The notes under the pieces were generated by a model. That model was not told where the DNA came from and made no database searches. It saw only the letters and a program-made list of their open reading frames with translations. Position numbers and translations under genes: made by a program. From an uncultured Gemmiger sp. (lineage in GTDB: Bacteria; Bacillota; Clostridia; Oscillospirales; Ruminococcaceae), in the NCBI GenBank assembly GCA_944386225.1, contig CALXAH010000009.1, positions 23,564-87,563 of the forward strand: a stretch of DNA of 64,000 nucleotides, given 5' to 3'. The stretch's first letter is position 1. Each line of letters opens with the position of its first letter. Positions 54,823-64,000 of the stretch are shown here, piece after piece.

Positions 54823-55500
54823 ATGGCAGTCTTTGCGATCGGTGATCTGCACCTCTCGCTGGGAACCGACAAACCCATGGATGTGTTCCCCGGCTGGAAA
54901 GGCTACAAGGAAAAGCTGGAGCGCAGCTGGAACGCCCTTGTGCGCCCGGAGGATACCGTGGTGCTGGCGGGGGATACCAGCTGGGCGATGAAGCTGGAGG
55001 ATACCGGCGCGGATTTCGCATTTCTGCAAAGCCTTCCCGGCCGCAAACTTCTTTTGAAAGGCAACCACGATTACTGGTGGTGCACCAAGGCCAAGATGGA
55101 CCGGTATCTGGAACAGCAGGGCTTTACCAGTCTGGCCATCCTGCACAACAACTCCTTTTCTGTGGAGGGATTGGCTATTTGCGGAACCCGCAGCTGGTTG
55201 TTTGACGCCGGCCAGCCCCATGACGAAAAGGTCATGAACCGGGAACTGGGCCGCCTGCGCATGAGTCTGGACGCAGCGGGCGACGGGGAAAAGGTGGTGT
55301 TCCTGCACTATCCGCCCCTGTGTTCCAACGCCCAGGCGCCGGAGGTCGTGGCGGTGCTGCGGGAATACGGGGTCAAGCGCTGTTTTTACGGCCATCTGCA
55401 CGGCACGGCTATCCGCTATGCGGTGCAGGGAATACGGGACGGAATTGAATACCGCCTGATCAGCGCCGACGCGCTGGGCTTCTGCCCGCTTAAAATCTGA
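54823..55500 (+). CDS. Calcineurin-like metallophosphoesterase
   Basis: The 225-residue protein has the dimetal motifs IGDLHLS, LAGDTSW, LLKGNHDYWW, LHYPPL and YGHLHG. This short clade is found across Firmicutes; its substrate is not known. The ATG at 54823 follows GGGGAGGA. Confidence 0.9.
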   Translation: MAVFAIGDLHLSLGTDKPMDVFPGWKGYKEKLERSWNALVRPEDTVVLAGDTSWAMKLEDTGADFAFLQSLPGRKLLLKGNHDYWWCTKAKMDRYLEQQGFTSLAILHNNSFSVEGLAICGTRSWLFDAGQPHDEKVMNRELGRLRMSLDAAGDGEKVVFLHYPPLCSNAQAPEVVAVLREYGVKRCFYGHLHGTAIRYAVQGIRDGIEYRLISADALGFCPLKI

Positions 55501-55591
55501 AATTAGGGCTGGTATTCCTGCCCGCTATATGGTATAATTATCGCTACAATGGCTATTTTAGGGGCCGCTGGTCCCGCTTGGAGGAAATAGA

Positions 55592-56905
55592 ATGAAACTG
55601 GTTAAGAACGAAAAGCTGGAAAAGAGCATGGTCGAACTGCAGTTTTCTGTGGATGCGGAGACTTTCCGCGCCGCTGTGGACAAGGCCTATAAGCGTGAGG
55701 GCAAGAAGTACAACGTGCCCGGCTTCCGCAAGGGCAAGGCGCCCCGCGCGATGATCGAGAAGATGTACGGCGCGGATATTTTCCACTACGACGCCATCAA
55801 CGACCTGTTCCCGGAGAACTACGAGGCCGCTGTCAAGGAAGCCGGCCTGGAGGTTGTGGGCCAGCCTGAGGTGGACGTGGTTTCCATGTCCATGGACGAG
55901 GGCGTTGTGCTGAAGGCTGTCGTTCCCGTCAAGCCGGAAGTGACCGTGGGCGAGTACACCGGCCTGAAGGTGACCCGCAAGGTTACCGCGGTGGAGGATG
56001 CCGACGTGGAGGCTGAGATCACCCGTATGCAGGAGCGCAACGGCCGCATGATCACCCGCGAGGGCAAGGCTGAGAACGGCGACACCGCCGACATCGATTT
56101 CGAGGGCTTCGTGGACGGCGTGGCTTTCGAGGGCGGCAAGGGCGAGCATTACTCTCTGGTGCTGGGCAGCAACTCCTTCATCCCCGGCTTTGAGGAGCAG
56201 GTTGTGGGCCATGAGGCTGGCGAGGAGTTCGACGTGAACGTTACCTTCCCCGAGCAGTACCATGCCGCCGAGCTGGCCGGCAAGCCCGCTGTGTTCAAGA
56301 TCAAGCTGCATGAAGTGAAGTACAAGGAGCTGCCTGCCCTGGACGACGAGTTCGCCAAGGATGTGAGCGAGTACGACACCCTGGACGAGCTGCGCGCCAG
56401 CATCCGCAAGGAGATGGAAGAGCGCAACGGCAAGCAGGCGGATGTGCAGGTGGAGAACGACCTGGTTGACCAGGTGATCGCTACCCTGGAGGGCGAGATT
56501 CCCGAGGCTATGTACGAGAGCCGCATGGACGACATGGTCCGCGACTTCGAGTACCGTCTGAGCCAGCAGGGCCTGAAGCTGGAGATGTACCTGCAGTACA
56601 TGGGCCAGACCCTGGAGACCTTCCGCGCCAGCTACAAGGAGCAGGCCGAGAAGCAGGTCAAGATCCGTCTGGCTCTGGAGGCTGTTGCCGCCAAGGAGAA
56701 GCTGGAGGCTACCGACGAGGACTTCAACGCTGAGGTCAAGCGCATTGCCGACCAGTACAAGATGGAAGAGGAAAAGGTCCGCGAGCTGGTGGACGAAAAG
56801 GCCGTCAAGGCGGATCTGGCTGTGAACAAGGCCATCGACTTCATCAAGGAGAAGGCCGAGATCACCACCGAAGAAGTGAAGAAGGACGCGCCCGCGGCTG
56901 AATAA
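55592..56905 (+). CDS. tig: Trigger factor
   Basis: The 437-residue chaperone has the ribosome-binding signature VPGFRKGKAPRAMIEKMYG near 48, a FKBP-type PPIase domain (about 155-245, NGDTADIDFEGFVDG), and the helical C-terminal chaperone arms. It binds at the ribosome exit and meets nascent chains first. GGAGG precedes the ATG; TATAAT lies at 55533-55538 with a poor -35. A GC-poor palindrome separates it from clpP. Confidence 0.97.
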   Translation: MKLVKNEKLEKSMVELQFSVDAETFRAAVDKAYKREGKKYNVPGFRKGKAPRAMIEKMYGADIFHYDAINDLFPENYEAAVKEAGLEVVGQPEVDVVSMSMDEGVVLKAVVPVKPEVTVGEYTGLKVTRKVTAVEDADVEAEITRMQERNGRMITREGKAENGDTADIDFEGFVDGVAFEGGKGEHYSLVLGSNSFIPGFEEQVVGHEAGEEFDVNVTFPEQYHAAELAGKPAVFKIKLHEVKYKELPALDDEFAKDVSEYDTLDELRASIRKEMEERNGKQADVQVENDLVDQVIATLEGEIPEAMYESRMDDMVRDFEYRLSQQGLKLEMYLQYMGQTLETFRASYKEQAEKQVKIRLALEAVAAKEKLEATDEDFNAEVKRIADQYKMEEEKVRELVDEKAVKADLAVNKAIDFIKEKAEITTEEVKKDAPAAE

Positions 56906-56943
56906 ACCCGGCCCGATTGCCGCATACTCTTTTGGCGCTGCTG

Positions 56944-56982
56944 AATTGACCGATATGACCGGTATGGCCATATCGGTCAATT
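56944..56982. repeat. Perfect 14-bp inverted repeat between tig and clpP
   Basis: AATTGACCGATATG (56944-56957) and CATATCGGTCAATT (56969-56982) are exact inverse complements around an 11-base loop. No T-run follows on the plus strand, so a terminator is doubtful; an operator for the clpP transcription unit is possible. Confidence 0.7.
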
Positions 56983-57039
56983 TGGCAAAAAGGCGTTCTG
57001 CCAAAACCTGCTGAATCTGGAATATTGGAGGCGAAAACC

Positions 57040-57624
57040 ATGAGTTTGGTACCTTACGTCATCGAACAGACGGCCCGCGGCGAGCGGTCCTACGATATCT
57101 TTTCCCGGCTGCTCAACGACCGGATCATTATGCTGAGCGACCAGGTGGACGACAACACCGCCAGCCTGGTGGTGGCTCAGCTGCTGTATCTGGAAGGGCA
57201 GGATCCGGACAAGGATATCAGCCTGTATATCAACAGTCCCGGCGGCTCGATCAGCGCGGGCATGGCCATCCATGACACGATAAAATACATCAAGTGCGAT
57301 GTGTCCACTATCTGCATGGGCATGGCGGCCTCCATGGGCGCGTTCCTGCTGGCCAGCGGCACCAAGGGCAAGCGCCTGGCGCTGCCCAATGCGGAGATCA
57401 TGATCCATCAGCCCCTGATGAACGGGCTGCAGGGTCAGGCTACCGACATCAAGATCCACGCGGATCACATCATCCATCTGAAGAACAAGCTGAACGGCCT
57501 GCTCAGTGAGTATACCGGCCAGCCTCTGGATGTGATCTGCGCCGACACCGAGCGCGACAATTATATGACCGCGCAGCAGGCGAAGGATTACGGCCTGGTG
57601 GATGCCGTGATCAGCCATCGCTGA
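57040..57624 (+). CDS. clpP: ATP-dependent Clp protease proteolytic subunit
   Basis: The 194-residue serine protease shows [15 protein letters not shown], the catalytic Ser in [12 protein letters not shown], His in IMIHQPL, and Asp in DTERDNYM. Fourteen subunits form the degradation chamber. The ATG at 57040 follows GGAGG. clpX is 15 bp downstream. Confidence 0.98.
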   Translation: MSLVPYVIEQTARGERSYDIFSRLLNDRIIMLSDQVDDNTASLVVAQLLYLEGQDPDKDISLYINSPGGSISAGMAIHDTIKYIKCDVSTICMGMAASMGAFLLASGTKGKRLALPNAEIMIHQPLMNGLQGQATDIKIHADHIIHLKNKLNGLLSEYTGQPLDVICADTERDNYMTAQQAKDYGLVDAVISHR

Positions 57625-57639
57625 CGCTAAAGGAGTTAT

Positions 57640-58953
<1,314 letters not shown>

Positions 58954-59047
58954 TAGCTTTCCGGACGGCGGTCCGCTTCCTGTGCAGGGGCGGGCCGCCG
59001 CCTTGTTTTCCGCTCCGGTTGCCGGGCTGCACACCTGTTGCAAAGGC

Positions 59048-59076
59048 TTGCATCCTATACCGCGTTAGTGTATAAT
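59048..59076 (+). promoter_or_regulatory. lon: Promoter of lon
   Basis: TTGCAT (59048-59053), 17 bases, TATAAT (59071-59076), about 55 bp before the lon start. Confidence 0.78.
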
Positions 59077-59131
59077 AATAGGAATCAATGTGCAAAGGGC
59101 TTTCCGCCGGAAAGTCCGGGAGGTTGCCAAT

Positions 59132-61567
59132 ATGTCAGAAAAAGTCAAGATCAAGGTGGATCGTGATATTATGCGGATGCCCACCATCGCGCTGCGCGGT
59201 CTGGTGGTCTTTCCCAATAATGTAGTGCATTTTGAGGTTGGCCGGGAAAAATCGGTAGCTGCCGTAGAATGGGCCATGAATAACTCCAGCCATATTTTCC
59301 TGATCACCCAGCGGGAAATGGAGACCGAGACCCCCACGGTGAATGATCTGTACGAATATGGCGTTGTGGCGGAGGTCAAGCAGGTGCTGCGCGTCTCCGA
59401 CGAGGTCGTCAAGGTCCTGGTGGAGGGAAAATACCGGGCCCGTCTGCTGGCGCTGGAAGGCGGCGGCAAGTTCCTGATTTCTACCATCAAACCCGCGCCG
59501 CTGCGGGGCGTGCGGGTAGGGGCTACCATCCAGATGGAAGCCATGCTGCGCAGCCTGAAAGAGGCGTTTGAGCGGTATCTGTCCCTGAATCCCCGCCTGT
59601 CCAAGGACGTGGTATACAACATTCTGTCCAGCGACGATGCGGCGTTCCTGGCCGAATACGTTCCCGCTAACATTCTGCTCAAGTATCAGGATAAACAGCA
59701 GGTTCTCAACGAAAGCACCCTGATGCGCCGCATCAGCACCCTGCTGGAGCTGCTGAACCGGGAATGCCAGGTCCTCTCCATCGAAAAGGAAATCCAGGAC
59801 AAGGTCAGCGACCAGATGGACAAGAACCAGCGGGATTACTATCTGCGGGAGCAGATGCGGGTCATCGCCACCGAGCTGGATGAGACCGAGGATGCCCGTC
59901 TGGAAGCGGAGGAATACCGCAAGAAGATCGAAGCCCTGGAGCTGCCCGAAGAAGCCCGGGAAAAGCTGCTCAAAGAGACAGACCGGATGGCCCGCATGCA
60001 GGGCAACAGCCAGGAGGCCGCGGTGATCCGCACCTATCTGGATACCTGCCTGAGCCTGCCCTGGGGCAAAACCACGGTGGATAACCTGAACATCACCCGC
60101 GCCCAGAATCTTCTGGACAAGGAACACTATGGCCTGAAAAAGGTCAAGGATCGTATTCTGGAGATTCTGGCGGTGCGCAAGCTCAGTCCGGAGGTCAAAG
60201 GGCAGATTATCTGTCTGGTAGGCCCTCCGGGCGTGGGCAAAACCTCGATTGCCCGTTCCATTGCGGCCTGCCTGGGGCGGGAGTATGCCCGTATGAGCCT
60301 GGGCGGCGTGCGGGATGAGGCCGAGATCCGGGGCCATCGCCGTACCTATATCGGGGCGATGCCCGGCAAGATCATCAGCGCGGTGATTACCGCCAAGAGT
60401 TCCAATCCGCTGCTGTTGCTGGATGAGATCGACAAGCTGGCCAGCGACTTCCGGGGCGACCCGGCTGCCGCGCTGCTGGAGGCCCTGGATCCGGAGCAGA
60501 ACAAGGGTTTCAAGGACCACTATCTGGACATTCCCTTTGATTTGAGCAATGTGCTCTTTATCACTACAGCCAATAACCTGGACACCATCCCGGCCCCGCT
60601 GCTGGATCGTATGGACGTGATCGAACTGCCCAGCTATACGCGGGTGGAGAAGTTCAACATTGCCAAGCGGCATCTGCTGCCCAAACAGCTGAAGAACAAT
60701 GGCCTGGAGGGCAAGGTGACCATGAACTCCGGCGCGCTGTACGGCCTGATCGACGGCTATACCCGTGAGGCCGGCGTGCGCAGTCTGGAGCGCAGCATCA
60801 CCGAGGTTCTGCGCAAGTGCGCCCGCAAGATCGCCGCCGAAGAGACCGAATCGGTGCATGTGACCGCCGGTATGCTGGAAGAACTGCTGGGGCCCCGCCG
60901 CGTCAAGGATAATTTCTTTAACCGCACCAACGCCGTGGGTATCACCAACGGCCTGGCCTGGACCAGCGTGGGCGGCGAGATTCTGCCCATTGAGGTGCAG
61001 GTGCTGGACAACGGCACCGGCAAGATCGAGCTGACCGGTTCCCTGGGCGACGTAATGAAGGAGAGCGCCCGTCTGGCGGTCACCTATGCCCGTGTCCACG
61101 CGGCGGAGTACGGCATTGACCCCGCCCGCCTGAAGGATGCGGATCTGCATATCCATGCCCCGGAGGGCGCGGTGCCCAAGGACGGCCCGTCCGCCGGTGT
61201 CACCCTGACCACCGCGCTGATCTCCAGCCTGTCCGGCTGTGCCGTACGGGCGGATGTGGCCATGACCGGCGAAATCACCCTGCACGGGCAGGTGCTTCCC
61301 ATTGGCGGTCTGCGGGAAAAGAGCATGGCCGCCTATCGGGAGGGCATCAAGACCGTGCTGATTCCCAAAGATAACGAGAGCGACCTGTACGAGGTGGAGG
61401 AAGAGGTCAAGAAAGCGGTGACCTTTGTACCGGTTTCCAACCTGCAGCAGGTGCTGGACAAGGCGTTGATTCGCCCGGGCAAGGAGAAAAAGAAAGCTCC
61501 TTCCCGCAGCAAGAAAGCCGCGCCGCCGCCGGAAGAGCACGCCTCCTCTGCGACTGTGCGCCAGTAA
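59132..61567 (+). CDS. lon: ATP-dependent protease Lon
   Basis: The 811-residue protease has the N-terminal substrate domain ([21 protein letters not shown]), Walker [10 protein letters not shown] near 376, Walker [11 protein letters not shown], and the Ser-Lys proteolytic domain with [10 protein letters not shown] near 700. A Lys/Pro/Ala-rich tail ends it. It degrades damaged and regulatory proteins. The ATG at 59132 follows GGGAGG. Confidence 0.97.
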   Translation: MSEKVKIKVDRDIMRMPTIALRGLVVFPNNVVHFEVGREKSVAAVEWAMNNSSHIFLITQREMETETPTVNDLYEYGVVAEVKQVLRVSDEVVKVLVEGKYRARLLALEGGGKFLISTIKPAPLRGVRVGATIQMEAMLRSLKEAFERYLSLNPRLSKDVVYNILSSDDAAFLAEYVPANILLKYQDKQQVLNESTLMRRISTLLELLNRECQVLSIEKEIQDKVSDQMDKNQRDYYLREQMRVIATELDETEDARLEAEEYRKKIEALELPEEAREKLLKETDRMARMQGNSQEAAVIRTYLDTCLSLPWGKTTVDNLNITRAQNLLDKEHYGLKKVKDRILEILAVRKLSPEVKGQIICLVGPPGVGKTSIARSIAACLGREYARMSLGGVRDEAEIRGHRRTYIGAMPGKIISAVITAKSSNPLLLLDEIDKLASDFRGDPAAALLEALDPEQNKGFKDHYLDIPFDLSNVLFITTANNLDTIPAPLLDRMDVIELPSYTRVEKFNIAKRHLLPKQLKNNGLEGKVTMNSGALYGLIDGYTREAGVRSLERSITEVLRKCARKIAAEETESVHVTAGMLEELLGPRRVKDNFFNRTNAVGITNGLAWTSVGGEILPIEVQVLDNGTGKIELTGSLGDVMKESARLAVTYARVHAAEYGIDPARLKDADLHIHAPEGAVPKDGPSAGVTLTTALISSLSGCAVRADVAMTGEITLHGQVLPIGGLREKSMAAYREGIKTVLIPKDNESDLYEVEEEVKKAVTFVPVSNLQQVLDKALIRPGKEKKKAPSRSKKAAPPPEEHASSATVRQ

Positions 61568-61582
61568 GGGAAAGGAAGTTTC

Positions 61583-62182
61583 ATGAACTATAACAACGCG
61601 CAGTTTCTGGCGTCCTACGGCCTGTCCAGCCAGCTGCCGGACAGCGACCGGCCGGAGTTCGTCTTTTCCGGCCGCTCCAATGTGGGCAAATCCAGTCTGA
61701 TCAACAAGCTGTGCAACCGCAAAAACCTGGCCCGGGTAAGCGCCACACCGGGTAAAACGGCCACCATCAACTTTTATCAGGTGGACAGCGTCTATTTTGT
61801 GGATCTGCCGGGCTATGGCTATGCCCGCGTGTCGGATCAGGAACGCCGCCGCTGGGATGATCTGATCAACAGCTATTTTGAAGCGGCCCGTAAACGGGCG
61901 GTGCTGATTCAGCTGCTGGACAGCCGCCATGCCCCTTCAGCTGATGACCGGCAGATGCTGGAATATCTGCGCTATCACGGGGTGGAGTTCGCGGTGGCGC
62001 TTACCAAGGCCGATAAGCTGAAAAAAAGCCAGATGGCCGCCACCCGGGAGGAGTTTGTCCGGATCTGCGCGGAGTACGGCTGCAAGGATGTATTCCTTGT
62101 CAGCAGTGAAAACGGGCAGGGGATCGGGGATCTGCAGGCGTTTCTGGCGCAGCGGCTGGAGGCGGACGATGGCCTACAATGA
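61583..62182 (+). CDS. engB: Ribosome biogenesis GTPase EngB (YsxC/YihA)
   Basis: The 199-residue GTPase has G1 GRSNVGKSS near 30, G2/G3 TPGKTATINF and DLPGYGYA, and G4 TKADKL. It acts in late 50S assembly. lon-engB is a common gene pair. The methyltransferase gene starts 14 bp before its end. Confidence 0.96.
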   Translation: MNYNNAQFLASYGLSSQLPDSDRPEFVFSGRSNVGKSSLINKLCNRKNLARVSATPGKTATINFYQVDSVYFVDLPGYGYARVSDQERRRWDDLINSYFEAARKRAVLIQLLDSRHAPSADDRQMLEYLRYHGVEFAVALTKADKLKKSQMAATREEFVRICAEYGCKDVFLVSSENGQGIGDLQAFLAQRLEADDGLQ

Positions 62183-62936
62183 GTTTGCCTATTTCTATGA
62201 CGAACTGAACGGGGAAGCCGACTACGACGCGCTTTTTGGCTATGTGGCCGGCCAGCTGCAGGAGCACGGCGTGCGGGACGGCATCGTGGTGGATCTGGGC
62301 TGCGGAACCGGTGACCTGACCCTGATGCTGGCTCAGTGCGGCTACGATATGATCGGCGTGGATCAGTCGGCGGAGATGCTGTCGGTTCTGCGGGAAAAAG
62401 CGGCGGAACTGGGCATCTCCGACGGCTTGCTTCTGCTGCAGCAGGATATCCTGGATCTGGATCTGTACGGAACCATACGGGCCGCCGTGTCTACCTTTGA
62501 TACCTTCAATCACATCGGCCCACAGGAACGCTTTGAAAAAGCAATCGAAAAAGCCGCCTTTTTCATGGAAAAGGACGGCGTATTCGTGTTTGATCTGAAC
62601 ACACCCTATAAGCACAGTCAGGTGCTGGCCGGGCAGAGCTTTACCATCGAGTGCCCGGACGCTGTCTGCTGCTGGAGCAACCGGTACGATCCCCTGGCAG
62701 GGCGGGTGGATATTGATGTGTCCATCCGGTACAGCGACCCGCCGGAGGAGTGCCGGGAGCAGTTCAGCGAATATACCTATGAGCAGGCGTATGTAACAAA
62801 GGTTTTGGAACGGTACGGCTTTACGGTGGCCTGTGTCCGCGACGGGGAAACCTTTGGCCCGCTGCGCCCGGACAGCCAGCGGTACATCTTTACAGCAATC
62901 AAGCAATATACCCAGCAAGGAGAGAACCAGCCATGA
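62169..62936 (+). CDS. SAM-dependent class I methyltransferase
   Basis: The 255-residue protein starts MAYNEFAYFYDELNGEADYD and has the SAM-binding motif VVDLGCGTGDLTLML near 42 with the acidic residue in IGVDQSAEM. This is a family often found beside hslO and engB in Clostridia; its substrate is unknown. The ATG at 62169 overlaps engB. It overlaps hslO by 4 bp. Confidence 0.88.
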   Translation: MAYNEFAYFYDELNGEADYDALFGYVAGQLQEHGVRDGIVVDLGCGTGDLTLMLAQCGYDMIGVDQSAEMLSVLREKAAELGISDGLLLLQQDILDLDLYGTIRAAVSTFDTFNHIGPQERFEKAIEKAAFFMEKDGVFVFDLNTPYKHSQVLAGQSFTIECPDAVCCWSNRYDPLAGRVDIDVSIRYSDPPEECREQFSEYTYEQAYVTKVLERYGFTVACVRDGETFGPLRPDSQRYIFTAIKQYTQQGENQP

Positions 62937-63820
62937 GCAATTTGATTCGGGGCATTTCGGAAAACGGGGGCGTTGTGTTTTACGGTGTGGACAGCACGGA
63001 ACTGGTGCGCCGGATGGAGCAGATCCACAAGACCAGCGCCGTTACCTCGGCGGCACTGGGCCGCCTGCTGACCGCGGCCTCCATGATGGGGGTCATGCTG
63101 AAAAATGAAAGCGACTCCATCACCCTGCGTGTAAAGGGCGGCGGCCCGGCCGGGCTTGTTCTGGCCGTGGCGGACGGCAAGGGCTGTGTAAAGGGCTATG
63201 TGGAGAACCCCTGTGTGGATGTCCCCGACCGGCCGGACGGAAAACTGAACGTGGGCGCGGCGGTAGGCCGGGACGGCACCCTGAGCGTGGTGCGCGACCT
63301 GGGCCTGAAAGAGCCGTATGTGGGGCAGATCCCGCTGGTGAGCGGTGAAATTGCCGAGGATATTACCAGCTATTACGCTGTGAGCGAGCAGATCCCGACC
63401 GTATGCGCGCTGGGTGTGCTGGTGGCCCCGGATCTGACGGTTTCCTGCGCGGGCGGATATATCCTGCAGCTTCTGCCCGGCGCGTCGGAGGAAGAGATCA
63501 GCCGCCTGGAAGCCAATGTGGCCGCTATGCCGCCGATCACCAGCCTGCTGCAGGTGGGCTATACCCCGGAGCGGATCATGGAGCGTGTGATGGACGGTTT
63601 TGCCCCGCAGGTGCTGGACAGCCATACCGTCAGCTATCAGTGCGACTGCAGCCAGGCCCGTGTGGAGCGTGCGCTGCTCAGCCTGGGCCGGGAAGAATTG
63701 CAGCGCCTTAAGGAAGAAGAGGGGACTGTGGAGGTCACCTGCCAGTTCTGCGATAAGGTCTATTCGGTAGATGTGGAGCGGCTTCTCAAGGGCCTTTCCG
63801 ACAAGAAATCGGACGAATAA
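62933..63820 (+). CDS. hslO: Redox-regulated chaperone Hsp33
   Basis: The 295-residue protein has the Hsp33 N-terminal domain (TSAVTSAALGRLLTAASMMG) and the four redox cysteines as CDCSQ near 240 and CQFCDKV near 273. Oxidation releases zinc and activates the holdase. It is the last gene of the lon-engB-methyltransferase run. Confidence 0.96.
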   Translation: MSNLIRGISENGGVVFYGVDSTELVRRMEQIHKTSAVTSAALGRLLTAASMMGVMLKNESDSITLRVKGGGPAGLVLAVADGKGCVKGYVENPCVDVPDRPDGKLNVGAAVGRDGTLSVVRDLGLKEPYVGQIPLVSGEIAEDITSYYAVSEQIPTVCALGVLVAPDLTVSCAGGYILQLLPGASEEEISRLEANVAAMPPITSLLQVGYTPERIMERVMDGFAPQVLDSHTVSYQCDCSQARVERALLSLGREELQRLKEEEGTVEVTCQFCDKVYSVDVERLLKGLSDKKSDE

Positions 63821-63850
63821 AAAAAGTTTGAATTTTTTTGAGGATTTGTA

Positions 63851-63879
63851 TTGACAAATGCGTCGGGATGCGATAAAAT
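63851..63879 (+). promoter_or_regulatory. Promoter of the tRNA-Gly gene
   Basis: TTGACA (63851-63856), 17 bases, TAAAAT (63874-63879), 47 bp before the tRNA. Confidence 0.85.
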
Positions 63880-63925
63880 AAACACCGTCGCCCGAACAAA
63901 GCGGTCGACAAGATCCTCAAAACAT

Positions 63926-64000
63926 GCGGCTTTAGCTCATCTGGTAGAGCGCCACCTTGCCAAGGTGGAGGTAGCGAGTTCGAGCCTCGTAAGCCGCTCC
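63926..64000 (+). tRNA. tRNA-Gly (anticodon GCC), 3' CCA cut by window edge
   Basis: GCGGCTT (63926-63932) and AAGCCGC (63991-63997) form the acceptor stem. The anticodon arm is CCACC-TTGCCAA-GGTGG, giving anticodon GCC, and GTTCGAG marks the T arm. The discriminator T is followed by CC at the window end, so a CCA is probably genome-encoded. Confidence 0.95.

Noticed and set aside
58961-59015. GC-rich hairpin between clpX and lon as a terminator
   Set aside because: Pairing has several mismatches and the TTGTTTT that follows is weak; evidence was too thin to list.

Overview
The window is a dense bacterial chromosome segment of roughly 55-60% GC with no phage, insertion sequence, integrase or CRISPR array. 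Gene families, gene order (sepF-ylmH-divIVA-ileS-lspA-rluD; rplS-lepB-rbgA-rnhB-yraN; tig-clpP-clpX-lon-engB), T-box and yybP-ykoY RNAs, a bile salt hydrolase and sigma-54 amino-acid catabolism point to a gut Clostridia member, probably Oscillospiraceae/Ruminococcaceae near Faecalibacterium, Gemmiger or Subdoligranulum. The taxon is inferred from content only.

Positions 1-6827 hold the most interesting unit: a putative sigma-54 cysteine-catabolism regulon. An L-cysteine desulfidase-family gene (running off the left edge) is divergent from a sigma-54 activator, which is followed by a PatB/MalY beta-lyase, a DAACS symporter and RidA. Both flanking transcription units carry near-perfect -24/-12 promoters, and a perfect 12-9-12 inverted repeat lies between the divergent genes. 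RidA would remove the 2-aminoacrylate that the lyases release.

Positions 6900-21500 are accessory and environmental genes: a T-box-controlled BASS-family transporter, a BlaI/M56 sensor pair with two matching operator copies, NAD synthetase, an esterase, a yybP-ykoY riboswitch with the Mn exporter mntP, an orphan VanRS-like two-component pair, a bile salt hydrolase followed by an HdeD-like membrane protein, an EAL phosphodiesterase with a degenerate GGDEF domain, and a pseudouridine synthase.

Positions 21570-34889 are genome maintenance and tRNA modification: radC-uvrB-uvrA, then miaB, a Cys-tailed YlbF protein, mutS-mutL-miaA. Positions 34911-43444 are a division and translation cluster (HlyD-like protein, sepF, ylmH, divIVA, ileS, lspA, rluD, Cof hydrolase). 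Then come a ComEA-like HhH protein with ppk1, a reduced SpoIVFA/SpoIVFB-like pair, and an overlapping B12-type radical SAM/DUF2344 pair of unknown role.

Positions 50000-63820 are rplS-lepB-rbgA-rnhB-yraN, thrC, a small DUF1540 gene, a metallophosphatase, and the proteostasis cluster tig-clpP-clpX-lon-engB-methyltransferase-hslO. A tRNA-Gly(GCC) ends the window. Most transcription units are bounded by clear hairpin terminators and several have recognisable -35/-10 promoters. Starts were chosen by Shine-Dalgarno spacing where several in-frame starts exist.
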